Positions 62,601-64,000 of a stretch of 64,000 nt of DNA are shown here, one piece after another. The notes under the pieces were generated by a model. The model did not search any database and was not told where the DNA came from. It saw only the letters and a program-made list of their open reading frames with translations. The stretch comes from Amblyornis subalaris (Eukaryota > Chordata > Aves > Passeriformes > Ptilonorhynchidae). Each line of letters begins with the position of its first letter. The first letter of the stretch is position 1. The position numbers and the translations under genes were made by a program. The stretch is taken from positions 6,310,114-6,374,113 of the forward strand of contig JACAXG010000021.1 of NCBI GenBank assembly GCA_018881555.1. Direction: 5' to 3'.

Positions 62601-64000
62601 AATACATGTGACCAGAGAGGAACAAAGAAGGCTTATCGCCCTGTCCATCTGGCAAATGAATGACTGGGAAGATCATATCCTTAGAAGTGTTCTTGCAAAA
62701 CAACTCACTGGGGACCTGACCATAACCATGTGGATTGTGAAATGTTTGTTGCTCTTCTATCACTGATGTATTGTGGTATTATGATGTAGACTTTGGGGTT
62801 TTGTATTGTATGAGAAAGTACTAGAAGGTGAGTCACAGCTTCTTTTTTATGTTAGTGAAAACTCATTCTCGCCATTTTCAGTTAGTGATTGATGGAAAAT
62901 GATGACTCTGTCCTTGTATGGATGTGGTGCCAAAAGTTTCATGTGACAGTATAATTGGAAAGAGAAAAAAAGAGATGGAGAGTGAAAAAGAAACTGAAAG
63001 ACGCCAGAAATTGAGTACAAACAGGACAGGATGAAACTGATTATTTTAAAACGATTCAGTAAACTGGAGAGGGAATAAATGGGTTTCATTTGCATTATTT
63101 GTATCATATGCTTTTCTAAGAACAATTTTCAAGCTGAATACTGACTATGCCAGTGATAATTATTTGATGTTTCATTCTCTTCAGATGAACTGAGGTCTTA
63201 TGTTGATATTTCCTGAGAACCACCAAGTCCTTAAGTCATGGACTACCTTATGTGCTTTCAAGTGTTACTTCAAACCAGGGCTTACTTTTTAAAAAAGGTC
63301 AGCAAGATCAGACTAGAGGGCTCTTAACAAAATGTAACAAAATGTAAACAAAGTATATAATTCTGGCTTCTTCTGTTCCATATTGTTGGGAAAGCCTCCA
63401 AAATAAATCCTGTAAAATGCAGGGGTTTTCCAAGGCCCTGGGCAAAGATTGAGCCTATGATTCATTAGGCATCATTATAAAGTGAGAAATCAGGCTCTTG
63501 CCCCCTCCGAGATGACCTGTGCTTCTCCATGAAAACTGGTCTCTGTCTTCATCCACTGCTGCTGTGGAGCACCTGAGGCCACCGTGTCCCTTCTGTCACA
63601 TCCTGCCTTCTTTCACACAAAGGGTCAAGTCTGGGACAGGCCTTGTACCATATTTGTCCCAAACGCTAACTTTGTCAACTTCAGAAGAATTAGCAGCCAA
63701 GGACCCTTTACTCTTGCCACTTTTGGAAGGACATGAGGAAAGTTTCAGGACTATTGTCAAAGAAATTTCTACTCTTGGTAGCAGGGGGAACAATGCAGTA
63801 TGTCATATGGCAGCTACAGAATTATAGTGTGAGGAAAGTGTGTATTTTTTTTTTCCTGTAGAAGAGTCTTTACAAGTTATGATGGTGAATTCTTTTCCCA
63901 CACTGTTTATCCTTTTATTTTTATGCTCTTGGTCACCACATGTCCTTTCTTTTTTTCTAAACAGACCATGAAAATATGTTTTTCTGATGATGGGCAGAAA

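Overview
The window is eukaryotic chromosomal DNA, most likely from a bird or close sauropsid relative. It is AT-rich with intron-split genes, two short CpG islands and several CR1 LINE fragments. CR1 copies carrying the typical sauropsid 3' ends are the only interspersed repeat family I can recognise with confidence. Scattered single n calls indicate a draft assembly. No prokaryotic, viral or organelle genes were seen.

Layout. Positions 1 to about 38,500 hold the 5' two thirds of THADA on the minus strand. I could follow 25 consecutive coding exons from the start codon at 37018 down to 4119. All reading phases join without a break, giving 1,266 codons plus two bases. Family members are about 1,950 residues long, so the remaining C-terminal exons should lie to the left of position 1. 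The gene starts from a CpG island at about 37,960-38,560. That island is enclosed by two CR1 fragments (37,618-37,960 and 38,588-39,045). From about 39,050 to 44,700 is an intergenic stretch with another CR1 copy and no recognisable gene. A second CpG island at about 44,740-45,470 is the likely promoter of PLEKHH2, which is transcribed on the plus strand. Its first coding exon (41 codons) is at 49,517-49,639, and the rest of the window appears to be its next, very long intron.

The two genes are therefore divergent, with promoters about 6.5 kb apart. This is the same THADA-PLEKHH2 neighbourhood known from other vertebrates. THADA is the animal counterpart of yeast Trm732, which partners the tRNA 2'-O-methyltransferase FTSJ1/Trm7. 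The family's signature motif (RRSAGIP here) is intact at 8,961-8,981. PLEKHH2 is a PH-MyTH4-FERM cytoskeletal protein with an N-terminal coiled coil. There is no evident functional link between the two beyond being neighbours.

I found no convincing undescribed system. The observations most worth a check are: a GC-AG intron in THADA; its promoter squeezed between two CR1 copies; an 18-T acceptor tract; a strong CTCF-like site inside a THADA intron; and a few small repeats and palindromes near PLEKHH2.
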